Below, piece after piece: positions 4,961 to 6,493 of a stretch of 6,493 bases of DNA. Both the position numbers and the translations under genes were made by a program. The notes below the pieces were generated by a model. That model did no database searches. It had not been told where the DNA came from and saw nothing but the letters and a program-made list of their open reading frames with translations. The stretch spans positions 1-6,493 of the forward strand of contig JADFWA010000001.1 of assembly GCA_015222855.1 (NCBI GenBank), given 5' to 3'. Source of the DNA: Pseudomonadota bacterium (GTDB lineage: Bacteria > Desulfobacterota > Syntrophia > Syntrophales > JADFWA01). Every line of letters starts with the position of its first letter. Position 1 is the stretch's first letter.

Positions 4961-6223
4961 ATGACCATGAACATCAAGGAAAAGGTTATTGAAATAGGAA
5001 GGAATGCCAGAAATGCCGCCAATATCCTGGCCAATATCTCGTCCGATATTAAAAACAGGGCGCTTTTGCAAATGGCGGATGAGATGGTCAGGCAGACCGG
5101 CCACCTCGTTTCCGAAAACGCGAAGGATCTTGACTATGCCGGGAAGAAGGGTCTTTCATCGGCGATGATAGACAGGCTTACACTCGACGAGGCCGCCATA
5201 AAGGAGGTCGCAAACGGACTGAGAGAGGTTGCGGTGCTACCGGATCCGGTTGGGAAGATCACCTCCATGTGGCGAAGACCGAATAATCTCCTTATCGGGA
5301 GGATGCGGATTCCGCTCGGCGTTGTCGGGATCATCTATGAATCACGTCCCAATGTTACGGCGGATGCCGCGGCGCTTTGCCTCAAGTCGGGGAATGCCAT
5401 CGTTCTGAGAGGGGGTTCCGAGGCGATAAACTCCAATGTCGCCATCGTCAAAATACTTCAGGAGGTGCTGAGGAATGTGGGGATTCCGGAGGACGCCATA
5501 CAGATTATACCCGTGACCGACAGAGCGGCGGTAGGCGTGATGCTTCAGCTTGAGGAGTATATCGATATTATTATCCCGAGGGGCGGGGAGGAACTGATCA
5601 GGGCAGTTGTTGAACAGTCAAAGATACCGGTTATCAAACATTACAAGGGTGTCTGTCATGTCTTTGTCGATGTCAATGCGGATCTCGACATGGCTCAGTC
5701 GATATGCATTAACGCCAAAACCCAGAGGCCCGGTGTCTGCAATGCCATGGAGACCCTTCTGGTTCACAAGGATATCGCGGAAAAATTCCTGCCGGTGATG
5801 GCGGAAAAATTCCGTGACGCGGGGGTTGTCCTGAAAGGCTGCAAGGAGACCAGAACGATACTGCCTGATATCGAAGGGGCTACCGAGGATGACTGGTATG
5901 AGGAGTATCTCGACCTTATCCTGTCGGTACGTGTTGTTGAAGGTATCGATGAGGCGATGGCTCATATTGAAAAGTATGGCTCTCTCCATACCGAATCAAT
6001 TATAACCAGAGACTATAATAATTCTCAGCGCTTTCTGAATGAGGTCAATTCTTCATCCGTTCTGGTCAATGCCTCCACCAGGTTCAGCGATGGTTTTGAG
6101 TTCGGTCTCGGGGCGGAGATAGGGATAAGCACGACAAAGCTTCATGCCTTCGGACCGATGGGACTGGAAGAGCTGACGACAACCAAATTTATTGTCTACG
6201 GCGACGGACAGATAAGAACATGA
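4961..6223 (+). CDS. proA: Gamma-glutamyl phosphate reductase (glutamate-5-semialdehyde dehydrogenase)
   Basis: The protein has 420 residues, full length for ProA. It catalyses NADPH-dependent reduction of gamma-glutamyl phosphate to glutamate-5-semialdehyde, the second step of proline synthesis from glutamate, in the cytosol. Recognisable parts are [18 protein letters not shown] (114-131), [16 protein letters not shown] (140-155), [12 protein letters not shown] (202-213) and the catalytic cysteine C260 in [22 protein letters not shown] (341-347), [20 protein letters not shown] (371-390) and [18 protein letters not shown] (392-409) follow. All are close to the family consensus, and no frameshift is seen. 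Its promoter and ribosome site are clear. proB, its usual partner, is not immediately upstream, where a divergent operon begins instead. The stop overlaps the nadD start by four bases, so the two are one transcription unit. Confidence 0.98.
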   Translation: MTMNIKEKVIEIGRNARNAANILANISSDIKNRALLQMADEMVRQTGHLVSENAKDLDYAGKKGLSSAMIDRLTLDEAAIKEVANGLREVAVLPDPVGKITSMWRRPNNLLIGRMRIPLGVVGIIYESRPNVTADAAALCLKSGNAIVLRGGSEAINSNVAIVKILQEVLRNVGIPEDAIQIIPVTDRAAVGVMLQLEEYIDIIIPRGGEELIRAVVEQSKIPVIKHYKGVCHVFVDVNADLDMAQSICINAKTQRPGVCNAMETLLVHKDIAEKFLPVMAEKFRDAGVVLKGCKETRTILPDIEGATEDDWYEEYLDLILSVRVVEGIDEAMAHIEKYGSLHTESIITRDYNNSQRFLNEVNSSSVLVNASTRFSDGFEFGLGAEIGISTTKLHAFGPMGLEELTTTKFIVYGDGQIRT

Positions 6224-6493
6224 AATGGGGATTATTAGGAGGGACTTTTGACCCGATACATCTCGGTCACCTGAGATGCGCCCAAGAGATCCTTGAGATA
6301 TTTGAACTGGATAAAATTATATTTATTCCGGCCTCCCGTCCACCCCTCAAGACGCGCGAGGATATCGCCTCCTTTGAACATCGACAGCAGATGGTCAAAT
6401 TGGCTACCTCCGGAAACCGGTCATTTTCCGTCTCTGACATAGAGGGAATGAAAGAAGGTAAATCTTACTCCATTGAAACCGTTAGCTATTTCC
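6220..6493 (+). CDS. nadD: Nicotinate-nucleotide adenylyltransferase, N-terminal part (3' end beyond window)
   Basis: The 91 codons seen begin [20 protein letters not shown], containing the nucleotidyltransferase signature GGTFDPxHxGH (7-17), in which H14 and H17 contact the ATP phosphates in this superfamily. [14 protein letters not shown] and a later HRQQMVKLA (54-62) follow, as in NadD. The enzyme transfers AMP from ATP to nicotinate mononucleotide, giving deamido-NAD in NAD biosynthesis. The usual PPHK is PPLK here. The ATG overlaps the proA TGA (ATGA), and no strong ribosome site precedes it, so translational coupling to proA is likely. A proA-nadD order, often followed by rsfS, is common in this part of the bacterial tree, but what follows lies outside the window. 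Confidence 0.95.
   Translation, partial: MKWGLLGGTFDPIHLGHLRCAQEILEIFELDKIIFIPASRPPLKTREDIASFEHRQQMVKLATSGNRSFSVSDIEGMKEGKSYSIETVSYF

Noticed and set aside
5618..5989. Minus-strand open frame of 123 codons inside proA
   Set aside because: proA is intact and highly conserved here; the antisense frame has no recognisable family features.

Overview
The window reads as ordinary bacterial chromosome. The gene families, their order and the intergenic repeats suggest an anaerobic Desulfobacterota/deltaproteobacterium-like organism, perhaps an uncultured one. This is inferred from gene content (proA followed by nadD, HDOD plus HD-GYP signalling proteins, a DUF2284 protein). No rRNA or other taxonomic marker is present, so the assignment is tentative.

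Layout, left to right. (1) 1-311, minus: the N-terminal third of a LysR-type regulator, cut by the window edge. (2) 312-574: an AT-rich gap filled by a composite inverted repeat made of 8-base units, with smaller palindromes inside it. (3) 575-1135, minus: a cysteine-rich DUF2284 metal-binding protein. (4) 1136-1381: a gap carrying three chained palindromes, a second cluster of the 8-base repeat, and a hairpin just behind the next gene. (5) 1382-4822, minus: a tight four-gene block transcribed in the order patatin-like lipid hydrolase, 120-residue companion protein, HDOD protein, GAF-HD-GYP protein. Its junctions are 8 nt apart, 26 nt overlapping, and directly abutting. (6) 4823-4960: a divergent promoter region. 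(7) 4961-6493, plus: proA (gamma-glutamyl phosphate reductase, complete) and the start of nadD, overlapping by ATGA.

Functionally, the four-gene block looks like a cyclic-dinucleotide or stress-signalling unit (HDOD scaffold, HD-GYP phosphodiesterase and a small accessory protein) co-expressed with a patatin-family acyl hydrolase. The proA-nadD pair belongs to proline and NAD biosynthesis and is a common housekeeping linkage. I see no CRISPR array, tRNA, rRNA, transposase or phage gene. The most unusual content is the repeat-dense DNA on both sides of the DUF2284 gene and the linkage of a patatin to HDOD/HD-GYP genes. I found no clear evidence of a wholly new system.
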